Source: Arcuatula senhousia (Eukaryota; Mollusca; Bivalvia; Mytilida; Mytilidae). From it: DNA of 64,000 nucleotides. The first letter of the stretch is position 1. Each line of letters opens with the position of its first letter. Location: contig OZ020308.1 in NCBI GenBank assembly GCA_963971305.1, positions 35,803,275 through 35,867,274 of the forward strand. The letters are read 5' to 3'. Positions 11,391 through 22,144 of the stretch are shown piece after piece. Under the pieces are notes generated by a model, which was given only the letters and a program-made list of their open reading frames with translations, did not search any database and was not told where the DNA came from. A program made the translations under genes and the position numbers.

Positions 11391-13714
11391 TCACTCAGAA
11401 TTTATTTCATTTTTTATCTGTTTCAGTTCTGCTTCATCATCTTCCACAAACTTCTTTTGTAAGTTCTCAGGAACGTCTACTTCCTGTAAGTTTTCATGTT
11501 CTGGTGCAGGTTCGTCACCGATTAGAATGTCTATTAAGTTCATGATGGCAGGATGGTTCATACGCTCTGGTTCCCATTTGTGGTATTCTCTCATAATGAC
11601 ATATGTGTTTTTATCTTTTATGAAAAGTCTGCCTTTCTTTGTGGCACAAAGCTGGAATAAAAAATTAGATTTATGCTCATCGGAATGTACTTTTTGCCAT
11701 ATCGCTGATTGTTTGGCTATTTTGATGTTAAAATTATCATATGATGGCTCATTTGAAAGGCCATTCTTCCTCTTTTATGATCAGGTTGTATTTTAATCTG
11801 ACAGCCTAAATAAACAATTTCACAATAAACATTCAACAATCGGTTGGTGACATTTACTAGTGGGATCTTCTTTGTGACCAGTTAGCCAAACTAACAAACA
11901 ATCATTGATTTAACATGTAAGTCAATATAAAAATATTTTTGTCAGAGTTTAAAAAAAACAGTAATATCTTTGAAAATATAATAATTGGTATAATTTTATG
12001 TCATCTATGTAAATTATCTGATGAATATACATGTATGTACCTGGAAAATGCATTCCACCAGAATTTTTCTAATATCTGGGTCACTTTCCCTCTTCTTATC
12101 TGGAGGTAAATATTGTAGGTCAACTGGTAGCCTGTCCATATCTTCATCATCAAACTCCTCTGGTCCAGCCAGGGGTAACAGTAGACGAGGAAGAAGATCA
12201 ACTTTGTCACTTAGCAACCACTCATGGTAACCTATAATGAATTTTAAGAGACATTTAGCTTCACATTTTAATGCACACTGTTCTTAGACATACTGTAGTA
12301 TTTATGGAGAAAAAAAGAAAAGCTGGTAACTTAATTTATATGCTTTTGTGAAAATCTCTTTTTATAAGCAAGTTTACACTATGTAAAAAATGTATATGTA
12401 TACTATACATGTATGATTAGTCAAAGCAAGGAATATTGTGAATAAGCTCACAATTGGATATCCTCCACTTAATATTGAACTTGATCTATATTGTAAAAAA
12501 AATTAATTCTAGTAAATTCTCCTTAATGGTATTCGAAAGATGTTAAATTTATAATCGACATTCCCTAATTCTGTACTTCCTTTGTGTAAAGATTCATCAA
12601 AATCCATCAAGCAGTTTGGGAGAACTTGTGCTTACAAGTTAAATTGAATATACATGTACAAAAATGTACATTTAGAGAAACAGACAGACAGATATTGTGA
12701 TTCCTATAACCATGTTCATTTATGAATGTAGCTTTTATGAAATAAATGTTTTAGTATCATGTGTATATATACATTTTTCCCATCTTCTTTTACTTTACAG
12801 TTAAGACATCAAAGATGTATTTCAATTATCAAATAAGTTAACTATTAAATACATTGTAGGTGAGAGTTAAACTGAACTGAACTGAAATAAGGTAAATATT
12901 CTAAAACTATCAGAGTAAAATGTAACTATATGGTCATATGTATAAAGCATATTGAACAAAAAAGATTCATGTACAAAATGTACAAAAAAATGTACATGTA
13001 TATGTTTTAATCATACATGTAGATTAAAATGACATTACATGTCCATATACCTGTATCAAAGCAGCAGTTTTTGATAAGACTAGCAACTCCACCACGTCTT
13101 ATAATTGAGTCTTCAAAACTGAGGAAAGGAAGACATCGCTGAATCACATATTCCTTGTCTGTCATCAAGGCCTGTCTAAACTGTGCCACTTGTGATAAAT
13201 TCGCCAAAAATGGGGCCAGGAAATGCAGATTGGCTTTAGGATTATAATTCAAATGACACATTGCATTGACAATTTTTGAAACGCTTATATCACTGTTAGA
13301 TAAAACGTGTAAAGTTATTGCTTGCGCAGAAGATTCAAACCTTGAAAGATTAGAAACAAATTTGCAAATAATGTCAGCTTGTTCACATTTGGGATCTAAA
13401 ATCTTTTTAACACAGTCAACAATAAAAGACGGAAATTGCCCACTTTTTACTATGTTGGAAGAAAAGTCAGACTCTGTTGCAATATTTGTAAGTGTCTTGT
13501 ACGATTTGGATACAACTACAGGATCTTCATCTAAACAAAGAGAGATAACTCCATCTAAGAAAATTTTGCTATTTGCAATTGTTTGTTTTCCTTCATCTTT
13601 GCCTGTCATGCCCAAGAAATAATCCACAGCTATATTCTTGACATCACCCCTGGCTGCTGGGTTAAGAAAGGGAGCAAACTCTTTCTCAAGCTCCTCAGTA
13701 CTGTAGTCTGTCAT
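11391..13714 (-). CDS. HGH1: HGH1 homologue (eEF2-folding co-chaperone), three coding exons
   Basis: Coding exons read on the minus strand are 13714-13051, 12231-12041 and 11651-11391 (stop). They give 1116 nt, or 371 aa, close to the roughly 390 aa of human HGH1. All junctions are GT-AG and in frame (phase 1, then phase 0). Recognisable family blocks are RGGVASLIKNCCF at the end of exon 1, HEWLL then LAGPEEF (242-248) and LPVDLQYLPPDK (256-267) in exon 2, and REYHKWEPE and LIGDEPAPEHENLQEV in exon 3. The body is ARM/HEAT-like helical repeat. HGH1 proteins assist the TRiC chaperonin in folding elongation factor 2 in the cytosol (family knowledge). I chose the ATG at 13712-13714 (MTDYSTEE) because a strong acceptor, TTATTTTTCCAG, lies just upstream (AG at 13718-13719). 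This implies a 5' non-coding exon and makes the upstream in-frame ATG at 13741 intronic. An AATAAA on the coding strand overlaps the last codons near 11402. Confidence 0.93.
12580..12700. repeat. Dispersed repeat piece in HGH1 intron 1
   Basis: The segment 'aagattcatcaaaatccatcaagcagtttgg...gacagacagac' matches 62296-62380 downstream of RFC2 (catcaaaatcgatcaagcagttt...gacagatggacagac). Both look like fragments of one tandem-core family ending in a GACAGAC microsatellite. Confidence 0.5.
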
Positions 13715-14333
13715 AGTCTGGAAAAATAATTCATACTCCAAATTATTTACATGTTAAAAGGTGGTACATGTACATCATGTATGTTTTTTAGATTTAAAAC
13801 AACACATGGTCGCGATGTACACACAAAAAACAGACCAATTGGCAACTTTAATTTAGACTGTGCTAACAATCCAAGTACAATGCATATAGTCAACTAGCTT
13901 CTGTAAAGTTGGGTCTTTGGCTGCTGTTGTTTTGAGCTCAAACGTGGCCTGAATGTGCAAAATACAATTATTTGTTAAAAAAAAAATAAATAAACAAGGA
14001 AACAAAAAACTGTGAATTTTTCAATACTCTGATCCTGAACTTCATAATAAAGTTCAGGATCAAGAGACTTCAAAAATTGATATTTTCACAAAAAATCTTT
14101 TCAATTCCGATTAATATTGATAAATTTTAACTGCATTTGTCATTAAAATACTATAAATGCCTTTTATGGACATCTAAATTATGGATTGAATTGCGCCTGG
14201 TGTGATTTTGCTTTCGGTGTTGCTCCGTTACCAGCAATGGGACTGCATTGTAGCTCCGCCAATTCAAATTTGTCAAAGGAGCTACAATATTGTAGCTAGA
14301 CCATGGGGGAGTACAAATATAATAATATAAAAC
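13715..14333. other. HGH1 upstream region with two short hairpins
   Basis: This should hold the HGH1 5' non-coding exon and promoter, but no clear exon boundary was identified. At 14030-14062 a 13-bp stem (TGATCCTGAACTT/AAGTTCAGGATCA) has a 7-nt loop. At 14248-14290 ATTGTAGCTCC pairs with GGAGCTACAAT across a 20-nt loop. A poly-A stretch lies near 13978. Confidence 0.4.
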
Positions 14334-14346
14334 TACAATGTATTGC
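14334..14346. repeat. Candidate PLE target-site duplication, left copy
   Basis: TACAATGTATTGC occurs here immediately before the element's inverted arm and again at 18100-18112 after its 3' tail. Variable duplications of around 10-15 bp are usual for Penelope-like insertions. Confidence 0.55.
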
Positions 14347-14446
14347 AATACTAAAAGTCAGGTACGCCACAAGGTTAAAAGGTAAAATCAAATTATAAAT
14401 ACACATAAACATATCACTTAAAATCAAATATAAAACGATAGAGGGG

Positions 14447-14487
14447 CCCGAGTACTTTCGGTCAAAAGACCTTCTTCAGGGAAATAA
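14447..14487 (-). ncRNA. Hammerhead-ribozyme-like motif in inverted PLE arm
   Basis: On the minus strand this is the same CTGAAGA ... GACCGAAAG ... CTCGGGCCC sequence as at 17917-17955 in the forward arm. The core and stem assignments are given there. Confidence 0.45.
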
Positions 14488-14737
14488 AAACTGGGAGAAA
14501 AAAGAGAAACACCCGCACAGTACAAAGACAAGGACAAGACTGATTTGCTAGTGATAAATTACGTCACAATCAATCCTGAACATTGTAGATAAACATGCAT
14601 ATGATTAGCATAAATACGTCACAAGCTAGCAATCCTGAACTTTATGACTAAAAACCTACCAGCACTGTAATATATGTTTTATCTTAATATGAAACATAAG
14701 AATAGAATAATATATAAAATCAGAGAACATTAACAAG

Positions 14738-15081
14738 TTACAACAGATTGTTTTTGATATTCATGCCCATAGGGTGACTAGAACCAAGGAACTTGATGAT
14801 TCTCTGTTCTAGAGACTGCCGTTGCTTTTCACCCATATCAGTCACCATCAACACAGTCACTTGCATATCGGACAAATTGTGGCCTGGCTGTCTGAAGTGG
14901 CGACCTACCGGACAATGTCCACTATTACGAACACTTCTGATGTGTTCCGCAAAGCGGTCTCCAAGTCTACGGCAGGTCTCACCGACATAAACCATCAGAC
15001 ATTTTTTGCATTGGATTGCGTATATCAAATTCTCCGATACGCAAGTAAACCCATTTCTAAGAGTGAAAGTGTTGGACGGAC
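14738..15081 (-). pseudogene. Truncated GIY-YIG endonuclease tail of an inverted PLE copy
   Basis: About 96 codons run from AIQCKKCLMVYVGETCRRLG to the stop at 14738, with no stops inside. The coding homology continues upstream to 15081, where it breaks at the junction with the forward copy. It lacks the reverse transcriptase domain, so it can only be a fragment. Five residues differ from the forward copy (for example GDRF here against GDHF there). Confidence 0.85.
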
Positions 15082-15390
15082 CAACCTTCTTTTCATGCCA
15101 TAGATGAGATCCGTCACCACCATTTCTTTGAGCGTAAACTTCACTCTATTCAAACAAATTATGCCATTTCATTAATTCGACTGACTATCACCGCCAATCA
15201 ACAAAAGCTGGAAGGATTCCGCAAGAGGAAAGTAATTCTTAAAAACAATTTATTTAGTCTTTGTCACAAACTTATAGCCGACGGTATCGTACAGAAAATA
15301 CGTCAAATTAATCAAACAGTTTTTCAACATTTAAATCTTTCGAAAGACAGAAAATTTGACCACATTGCACCGCAACCATCTGGTACTATT

Positions 15391-17661
15391 ATGCCTGCCG
15401 ATACGTCCTCTGGGAGTAATTCCAACCAACAAAACCCATCTGACTTGCACGATACCGTCCATGTCATATCACCTTCTGTTGTCCTCTCTGAATCCGAGAT
15501 TAGTGTTTTATCTAAAGGTTTAAATTTTGTCCCTACCACTCCTCTCGCGGATGCCTACCAGAATGAGGTTGATATTCAAAACTTTTTTCGTCGCCTTCTA
15601 CTTAAAGCTTTCTTCTATGGCAGAGAACATGACCAGAATGTGACCGACCAGCCATCTTTATTTTCCAAATATAACAACAAAAAATCTTATTTCACACCCA
15701 AAGCGTCTTGGTTCCCCACTCTTCAACGATATTTTAAAGTTTGTAACAATGAAATTGCAGGTCTGAAAACTAAACCCCTTAGGAAACATAACTTGTCACC
15801 TGATGAACAAACAGCCCTCCGTCATCTCAATTCGCGAACGGACATTGTTATCAAACCGGCCGACAAGGGTGGAGCAGTTGTTGCTTGGGACGTTGTCAGT
15901 TATGTTTCTGAAGGGGAGTTTCAATTGAATGATCAAAAGTTTTATTCCAAAATTAAAACCAACGATACAAAGAATAACCAAAAACTCATTAAGGACGTTG
16001 TTAGGAACTCCATCAAGAACGGCGATCTACCAGAAGCAGCAAATAGACTTATCGTCTCGCAACCGCGTACATCCCGGTTCTACATGCTACCCAAGATCCA
16101 CAAACTCGAAAATCCTGGTCGACCAATTGTCTCTGCGTTCAGCTGTCCAACGGAGAACATCTCAAGTCTTCTTCATGACATTTTTATGCCAATCGTTGAG
16201 AACTTGCCTACCTTTATCAAGGATACTACCAATGCCTTGAACATCCTTGAGCAGTTTGAACCAGAGAAACCAGATGATTTTCGACTGTTCACGATGGACG
16301 TTACTGCTCTATACACCAGCATACCTAACAACGATGCCTTAGTTGCTTTAAAACACTTTCTCGACAGGCGACCCAATCCATATATAAAAACTGACATAAT
16401 TCTTAGACTGGCTGAGTTGGTCCTAACCCTCAACACTTTTCAATTCAACGGCGATTTTTACTCTCAAACTGGTGGTGTTGCCATGGGCACCAAAATGGGG
16501 CCCAGCTTTGCTTGTCTATTTGTTGGCTACTTAGAGGAACGAATGTTCTCAGAATACATAGGTCCTGTTCCTGATCTTTACAAGAGATTCATAGACGATG
16601 TCTTTGGCGTTTCGTCCGACAGCCAACAGGAACTCCAGTTGTTCATTGACTTTGTTTCCTCTTACCATCCTGCCATCAAATACACATTTAACATTACTCA
16701 GGAAAAACTATCCTTTCTTGACATTGAATGTTCCATTCAAGGTGGTAAAATAACTACATCTGTCTTTTACAAACCTACAGATGCCCACTGCTACCTCAAC
16801 TACACTTCCTGTCACCCCCAGGCTTGTAAAAATGCCATTCCGAAGTCGCAATTTTTGCGACTTCGTCGAATTTGCAGCGATGACTCTGATTTCCACCAAC
16901 AGAGCAACAAAATGAAGTCATTCTTTGTCAAGAGAGGATATCCAACCAGGGTTTTAAATAAGGCCATATCCTCGGTCTCTAAGGTAAACAGAACGTCGGC
17001 ACTGGAGCCTAAAACACAAAATTCCAGCGATCGTGTTCCTTTGGTACTTATGTACCATCCGCACAATACGGCCGTACAGAACATTTTGATCCGGAATTTT
17101 CGCTCCATTGTTTTAGAGGACCAACACATGGCAGAGGTCTTCAATTCGCCGCCTTTAATGGCTTTTAGGAAGGGCAAAAGTCTTAGACAACACCTTGTCA
17201 CCAGCTCTTTTAAAAGCGCGGCTCGCCGCCCTCTGGCCGATTACCGTGGCACTAGAAAATGTAAGCGGCCCGTGTGTTCCACATGTCAGTTTACCTGGGA
17301 GACAAATGAGGTGAATGGTCCGTCCAACACTTTCACTCTTAGAAATGGGTTTACTTGCGTATCGGAGAATTTGATATACGCAATCCAATGCAAAAAATGT
17401 CTGATGGTTTATGTCGGTGAGACCTGCCGTAGACTTGGAGACCACTTTGCAGAACACATCAGAAGTGTTCGTAATAGTGGAGATTGTCTGGTAGGTCGCC
17501 ACTTCAGACAGCCAGGCCACAATTTGTCCGATATGCAAGTGGCTGTGTTGATGGTGACTAATATGGGTGAAAAGCAACGGCAGTCTCTAGAACAGAGAAT
17601 CATCAAGTTCCTTGGTTCTAGTCACCCTATGGGCATGAATATCAAAAACAACCTGTTGTAA
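15391..17661 (+). CDS. Penelope-like reverse transcriptase / GIY-YIG endonuclease ORF
   Basis: This is a 756-aa frame from the first ATG. RT landmarks are FYMLPKIHK (about 229-237), FTMDVTALYTSIP (about 299-311, first catalytic Asp), GVAMGTKMGPSFACLF (about 361-376), FIDDVFG (about 400-406, catalytic Asp pair) and LSFLDIE. A Cys cluster, CKRPVCSTC (about 625-633), precedes the GIY-YIG domain: LIYAIQC (661), VYVGETCRRLG, and the later EQRIIKFLG with a likely metal-binding Glu. PLE enzymes copy RNA at a nicked target and use the GIY-YIG nuclease for nicking. The same frame is open upstream back to 15070 with no Met, for 107 more codons, across the junction near 15082 with the inverted arm. The N-terminus is therefore 5'-truncated and the ATG is probably not the native start. 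Otherwise the frame is intact, suggesting a fairly young insertion. Confidence 0.92.
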   Translation: MPADTSSGSNSNQQNPSDLHDTVHVISPSVVLSESEISVLSKGLNFVPTTPLADAYQNEVDIQNFFRRLLLKAFFYGREHDQNVTDQPSLFSKYNNKKSYFTPKASWFPTLQRYFKVCNNEIAGLKTKPLRKHNLSPDEQTALRHLNSRTDIVIKPADKGGAVVAWDVVSYVSEGEFQLNDQKFYSKIKTNDTKNNQKLIKDVVRNSIKNGDLPEAANRLIVSQPRTSRFYMLPKIHKLENPGRPIVSAFSCPTENISSLLHDIFMPIVENLPTFIKDTTNALNILEQFEPEKPDDFRLFTMDVTALYTSIPNNDALVALKHFLDRRPNPYIKTDIILRLAELVLTLNTFQFNGDFYSQTGGVAMGTKMGPSFACLFVGYLEERMFSEYIGPVPDLYKRFIDDVFGVSSDSQQELQLFIDFVSSYHPAIKYTFNITQEKLSFLDIECSIQGGKITTSVFYKPTDAHCYLNYTSCHPQACKNAIPKSQFLRLRRICSDDSDFHQQSNKMKSFFVKRGYPTRVLNKAISSVSKVNRTSALEPKTQNSSDRVPLVLMYHPHNTAVQNILIRNFRSIVLEDQHMAEVFNSPPLMAFRKGKSLRQHLVTSSFKSAARRPLADYRGTRKCKRPVCSTCQFTWETNEVNGPSNTFTLRNGFTCVSENLIYAIQCKKCLMVYVGETCRRLGDHFAEHIRSVRNSGDCLVGRHFRQPGHNLSDMQVAVLMVTNMGEKQRQSLEQRIIKFLGSSHPMGMNIKNNLL

Positions 17662-17916
17662 CTTGTTAATGTTCTCTGATTTTATATATTATTCTATTCT
17701 TATGTTTCATATTAAGCTAAAACATATATTACAGTGCTGGTAGGTTTTTAGTCATAAAGTTCAGGATTGCTAGCTTGTGACATATTTATGCTAATCATAT
17801 GCATGTTTATCTACAATGTTCAGGATTGATTGTGACGTAATTTATCACTAGCAAATCAGTCTTGTCTTTGTCTTTGTACTGTGCGGGTGTTTCTCTTTTT
17901 TCTCCCAGTTTTTATT

Positions 17917-17955
17917 TCCCTGAAGAAGGTCTTTTGACCGAAAGTACTCGGGCCC
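17917..17955 (+). ncRNA. Hammerhead-ribozyme-like motif in PLE 3' region
   Basis: The core CUGAAGA is at 17920-17926. A GGUC/GACC helix II (17928-17931 with 17936-17939) is capped by UUUU, and GAAA is at 17940-17943. A two-pair helix III candidate (AG/CU) has the predicted cleavage after C17949, and helix I pairs 17950-17952 (GGG) with 17917-17919 (UCC, one G-U). An unpaired A at 17927 sits at the base of helix II, which is unusual. Minimal type I hammerheads with very short helix III are known in Penelope-like elements. Activity is not shown. Confidence 0.45.
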
Positions 17956-18099
17956 CTCTATCGTTTTATATTTGATTTTAAGTGATATGTTTATGTGTAT
18001 TTATAATTCTATTTTACCTTTTAACCTTGTGGCGTACCTGACTTTTAGTATTGTATTGATTTTTAATTCCGCCACACCGCAACTCATATTATTATATTA

Positions 18100-18112
18100 T
18101 ACAATGTATTGC
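18100..18112. repeat. Candidate PLE target-site duplication, right copy
   Basis: TACAATGTATTGC is identical to 14334-14346 and brackets the whole Penelope-like insertion. Confidence 0.55.
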
Positions 18113-18429
18113 TGTGGGTGTGGTTGTGTGTTAGATGGTAATTATGGTCACCACCAAAAATCGGTGTCATGTTTGAAGACGCTTTTATATGAGTTATGAT
18201 AACACAAAGGAACATACTTTGGTCACAAATGAAAGAAATGATCACGTTTCCCCAAACTAATAAAGGGGTATCCAAAATACAGGGGAATGAAACTCGTTGG
18301 ACACATTCAAGTTATGACTACTGTTACGTTAACCTGTTATAATAAAAATTCGATCTATTAAATATACAGGTCTATGATGGTTATATGGAAGTATAGACAT
18401 GTAAATGAATTTATTTACAGGTCTATGAT

Positions 18430-19060
18430 AGATGATGTTTTATAAAAGATATTAGATATCTTATACACAACTTAGAATGATAAAAAAATACGAGATATCT
18501 TATAATTTTGATAAGATAATTGTCATGATTGTAGGTCTATGATTGTATATTGTAAAGTTTATGACAATTTATGACAGTTTAAAAACAAAAACATAACCAA
18601 AAACAATTTGTTAGGTGCATTGTATCTTGACCCATGTCTTATAAACTTAACAATCCTGAATACATTAAAATATACATTGTAAAACATTCAAAATTTTATA
18701 AGATATCCCAAACTTTATGAGATATCTTGTGAAAATTATTTACTAAAAGATCTTTAAGTTAACTACAAACTTAAGTAGATATCTTTAACGATCTATTTGA
18801 TATCTTACATGTTCATAGGCCGGTTAAACAGATATCTGCTGAACTTTATAAGAAATGCCAAGGAATTATACATGAGTGATCTCATTCCTAGGATATGGAT
18901 ATATGCATATTAAAATTTTGTTAGATAATTAAAAAATCAACACAAATGGTAAGATATTTAAAATCTGTTTTTTGCTGATAAGACAATACATATGCATGTA
19001 AAATATGTAAAAGTTTATAAAATATCTCAAAACTTTATGAGATATCTGAAAGGATTCATC
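18430..19060. repeat. Scattered GATATC-palindrome repeat
   Basis: About eight copies of AGATATCT-type palindromes (for example 'gagatatctta', 'ataagatatccc', 'acagatatctgc') occur at irregular spacing, often next to 'aaactttatgag' or 'aagtttataa'. These are the building blocks of the dense hairpin array at 24375-25049, so this looks like a diverged or dispersed relative. No gene is present. Confidence 0.6.
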
Positions 19061-19109
19061 ATTAAGACATCTACTGAATTTTATAGTAGTGCATGTAGTG
19101 TGTTACTGT

Positions 19110-19205
19110 GTTACTGACTGTGCTAGGGTTGAAACGCCCTTTTCGACTCACCTGGGCCATATAGAGCCGTCAGTTTTAATGGTGGAGGAAACCACCGACG
19201 TTGGA
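19110..19205 (-). mobile_element. SINE central-domain fragment
   Basis: Read on the minus strand, 'ggtttcctccaccattaaaactgacggctctatatggcccaggtg' matches the central part of the SINE at 59637-59875. The tRNA-derived head is missing here. Confidence 0.6.
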
Positions 19206-20863
19206 CAAAAATTCAGAAATACAGATTTTCATTTGGGCTATTAGCACCCGACGTTTGGACTGATTTGATTTTTACCTAAACAGGTAAATAAAGGTAGATT
19301 TATACCAAAGTTCATGTAGATTATATTTATAAAGGGGATAAAAATTTTCATATTCTGACCAGTCCATTATAGAAATTTATCACATGTGTCAACGAGCATT
19401 GCGTTTGAATTGATTTTATTTGAAAAACTGCGTTTTTTCAACCTCCACGAAGAATCGCACGCTTGTAACCTTATATTTTAAAACAAATAAGATAGATATA
19501 GCCGGGATGTCATTGCATCTCTCCTTTGATACATTCCATGCGCGTGGTGATATCTAAAATACTTTAAATGTTATAAGCTCATTTTTCTATAATGGACCAA
19601 TAAATCTACCCTTTATCTACAAACACAACCTTAATTTCATTCAAAAATAATAAAAATGAAATAAAAATAGCTTCCAACCTTCCAAGGCAAAAAATCACTC
19701 GGTGGGTGGTGATCGTATCCAACGGGTGTCAACAAAAATTATTCAAGTTGGTAATACGGTGTGATGTAGCCTTCACAAGACTTTTAAAACATGGATTGAG
19801 ATAAAGTCAGGAAAACTTTCATCCGCATTAGCTTCCGTCAATTTATATTAAAAAGGTCCGTAAATAAAAGTTTTGACGATAATATTGTCACTTTTTGTAT
19901 GTCGATCCTGAATGTTACTATGAAGTTCAAGATCGAAATAATACAAAAAAATAGGATTTTTGTCAGTAAAATCATAATATATTTAGGTAATATTACGAAT
20001 TCACCATGAAAGTATTAATAAAATATCCATAGCAACTAAAAAATCGCACTATAACACACTCAAACGTAGCGCGTAAATTCCAGGCGGCTGTACATGTTCC
20101 ATTACGTCCAATTGGACCGACACATAAAAAGTGACACCATTTAAAAACCATTAAGATGGCTAAAGAAACGATGGTTAGTATGGAAACTTCAATCCCAATG
20201 AAGATAACATGGGCCAAGCATGATGGATGCGTTGTGAGATAATTTTCGTAATAAGTTGAAATTATGAAAGATCGACACTGTCACATACGCTGCGCCTAAA
20301 TTAAATGTGCGGAATTCTGTCATTCTTAACAGTTTTAACATATAAATGGCGGAACTCTGATATTCTCAACCGTTTTAACATTAATGCCCTTTTGAATGTC
20401 GACATACTGTAGTTTATCGTCTGTGTTAACGAATCTGTGAGTCTTTTAACGAAACCTTTCCCCAAACCCCACACTCATCAACATATTGCCTGAGTGTTCT
20501 TTCCTGAGGCCTCTCTGTTTGCATTTTCACTGTTATCAATCAAATAACTAATGTTGTTTTAAATTCCCCTTAGAATGGTAGGGAATGGCATTTCTAAGAG
20601 CTTCTAACAGTTCATCTGCATGTGTTTAAAAATTTACCTGTTACTCTCTTCTTGTGATGATTTGTCTGTATTGTGACTGTGGCTGGAACTTTGTTGTCAT
20701 TTTTATTTCGAACACCCGTGAGCCGTTAGCACTGCTGGTGGAGTTTTAATTCCCTGAGGTTAGTCCGCTCCGGCACCAACACTTTTGTGTTGGAGAACAC
20801 ATCAAAGCTTAAAATTATTCGTTTAAATTTCAAAATTGTCTTAACCCTAAGGTTAAGCCAACC
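19206..20863. other. Intergenic; one recurrent hairpin
   Basis: No gene is supported. At 19903-19936 CGATCCTGAA...TTCAAGATCG forms the same hairpin type as at 14030-14062. The 20700-20790 stretch is GC-richer and may be an old SINE, but I could not assign it. Confidence 0.4.
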
Positions 20864-22121
20864 CAGGCATGGGGTGAATTACATTGCAATGAAATGCATT
20901 GAATTACCATTACATTGAGAAAACTTGCATTGAATTACCATTACCATTACAAGGATTTTGAAAAGAAATGCATTGAATTACCATTATACTTTAGCTAAGT
21001 AATGCATTGAATTACCATTACATTTTAAAGTTCCGTTAACTTGTTTGCAACACTCATCATACCTAGGTAAATTTTGTTTTAAAAGATTTCTAATAAAAAC
21101 TTAATAAGTCAAAACTTATAGACTTTTGTATGCTTTTACATTGTATGACTTTGCACGAAAACAAAACAGAATAGTAAAAAAGTTCCTAAGCAAGAACTTT
21201 TTTGTTTCAAAGAACTAAAATGTCTTTTACACTGTATTTTTTTTATACATCGTGTCATGAACAAAACAATGTATAAAAAAAATAGGAGTTTAAAAAATAT
21301 ATGTTTATCACTCATATATTCAAGAATATTGTTCATAACTAATGTATTGAAGAATGAATATTATTCATAAAAAATATATGCATAGGAGATTAGAGTATGA
21401 ATAGGCATAGTTTGTCGAAAAGTCAGCTTTGTGATCTGTACAAAAATAAAAAAGCAAAGCAGTTGTTAAGTTGAATTTAAAGCATTTTTTAGATAATTTA
21501 ACAGATTTTATCATTTTTGTCAAGAAAGATAACATACTAACATAGTATTACTGAATGAGGATTAACAATCGAAAAATATGCAATTTTTGCATATTCTGTT
21601 GGGTAATTTAAAATTTATTTGCTTATTCAACTCTCTTGGTTCATGGTCAACTTTCTTTTGTTAAAGATATTTACTATAAACATGATAAATAAAAATAAAT
21701 AATTTAATTAATATTTTTAACTTGAAGCCATTTAATATTGACAGAAGAGTTGTTTTGACATTCTGATTAAGTTGTTTTTACAACAGTGTCAAAAGAAAAT
21801 ATCTAATTATTTTGTGTTCATATGGCTTCACTTTAAATTTATTAGAACAATATGTTTTATGATTTCAGAATTTCATAATCCTGCTATAGATTCAATGTTG
21901 AAAATTTTACTAAACCTTCTTTACTTTCACATTTAATAATAGTAATGCAGTGTAATTCATTTATAATTCATGAATTACATGCATTTTTGAGAAAGAAATG
22001 CATTGAATTACCATTACATGTAATGCAAAAAATGGTGCATTACACATTACATTGAATTACTTGGAAAAATGTAATGCATTGCAACGCATTACCATTACAC
22101 ATTTGCATTACCCCATGCCTG
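20864..22121. mobile_element. hAT-like non-autonomous DNA transposon
   Basis: Terminal inverted repeats CAGGCATGGGGT (20864) and ACCCCATGCCTG (ending 22121) are flanked by 8-bp near-identical duplications, AGCCAACC and ATCCAACC. Subterminal regions hold repeated 'atgcattgaattaccattaca' units on both sides in mirrored arrangement. The interior is AT-rich without a transposase. An 8-bp duplication and a CAGG-type end are hAT features (family knowledge). Confidence 0.75.
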
Positions 22122-22144
22122 ATCCAACCCCAGACCTAGGTTGA

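Larger units (their letters stand above)
14347..18099 (+). mobile_element. Penelope-like retroelement with inverted 5' arm
   Basis: The element consists of a forward body (about 15082-18099) with a long RT/GIY-YIG ORF, preceded by an inverted partial copy of the same 3' region (14347-15081). The arms 14347-15081 and 17317-18057 are inverted repeats of about 740 bp. Each carries the GIY-YIG coding tail and a 3' UTR that includes a hammerhead-like motif. The right side has about 42 bp beyond the arm before the second TACAATGTATTGC. The two GIY-YIG copies differ at 5 of 96 residues, so the inverted arm is not an exact copy of the body. Such partial inverted arms are common in PLE insertions (family knowledge). 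Confidence 0.88.

Noticed and set aside
13715..13741. In-frame ATG at 13741 as the HGH1 start
   Set aside because: The 27 bases end in a strong splice acceptor (TTTTTCCAG) directly before ACT-ATG, so they are most likely intronic.
15324..17606. Several minus-strand ORFs of 61-140 aa under the PLE
   Set aside because: They are antisense shadows of the intact plus-strand RT/GIY-YIG frame.
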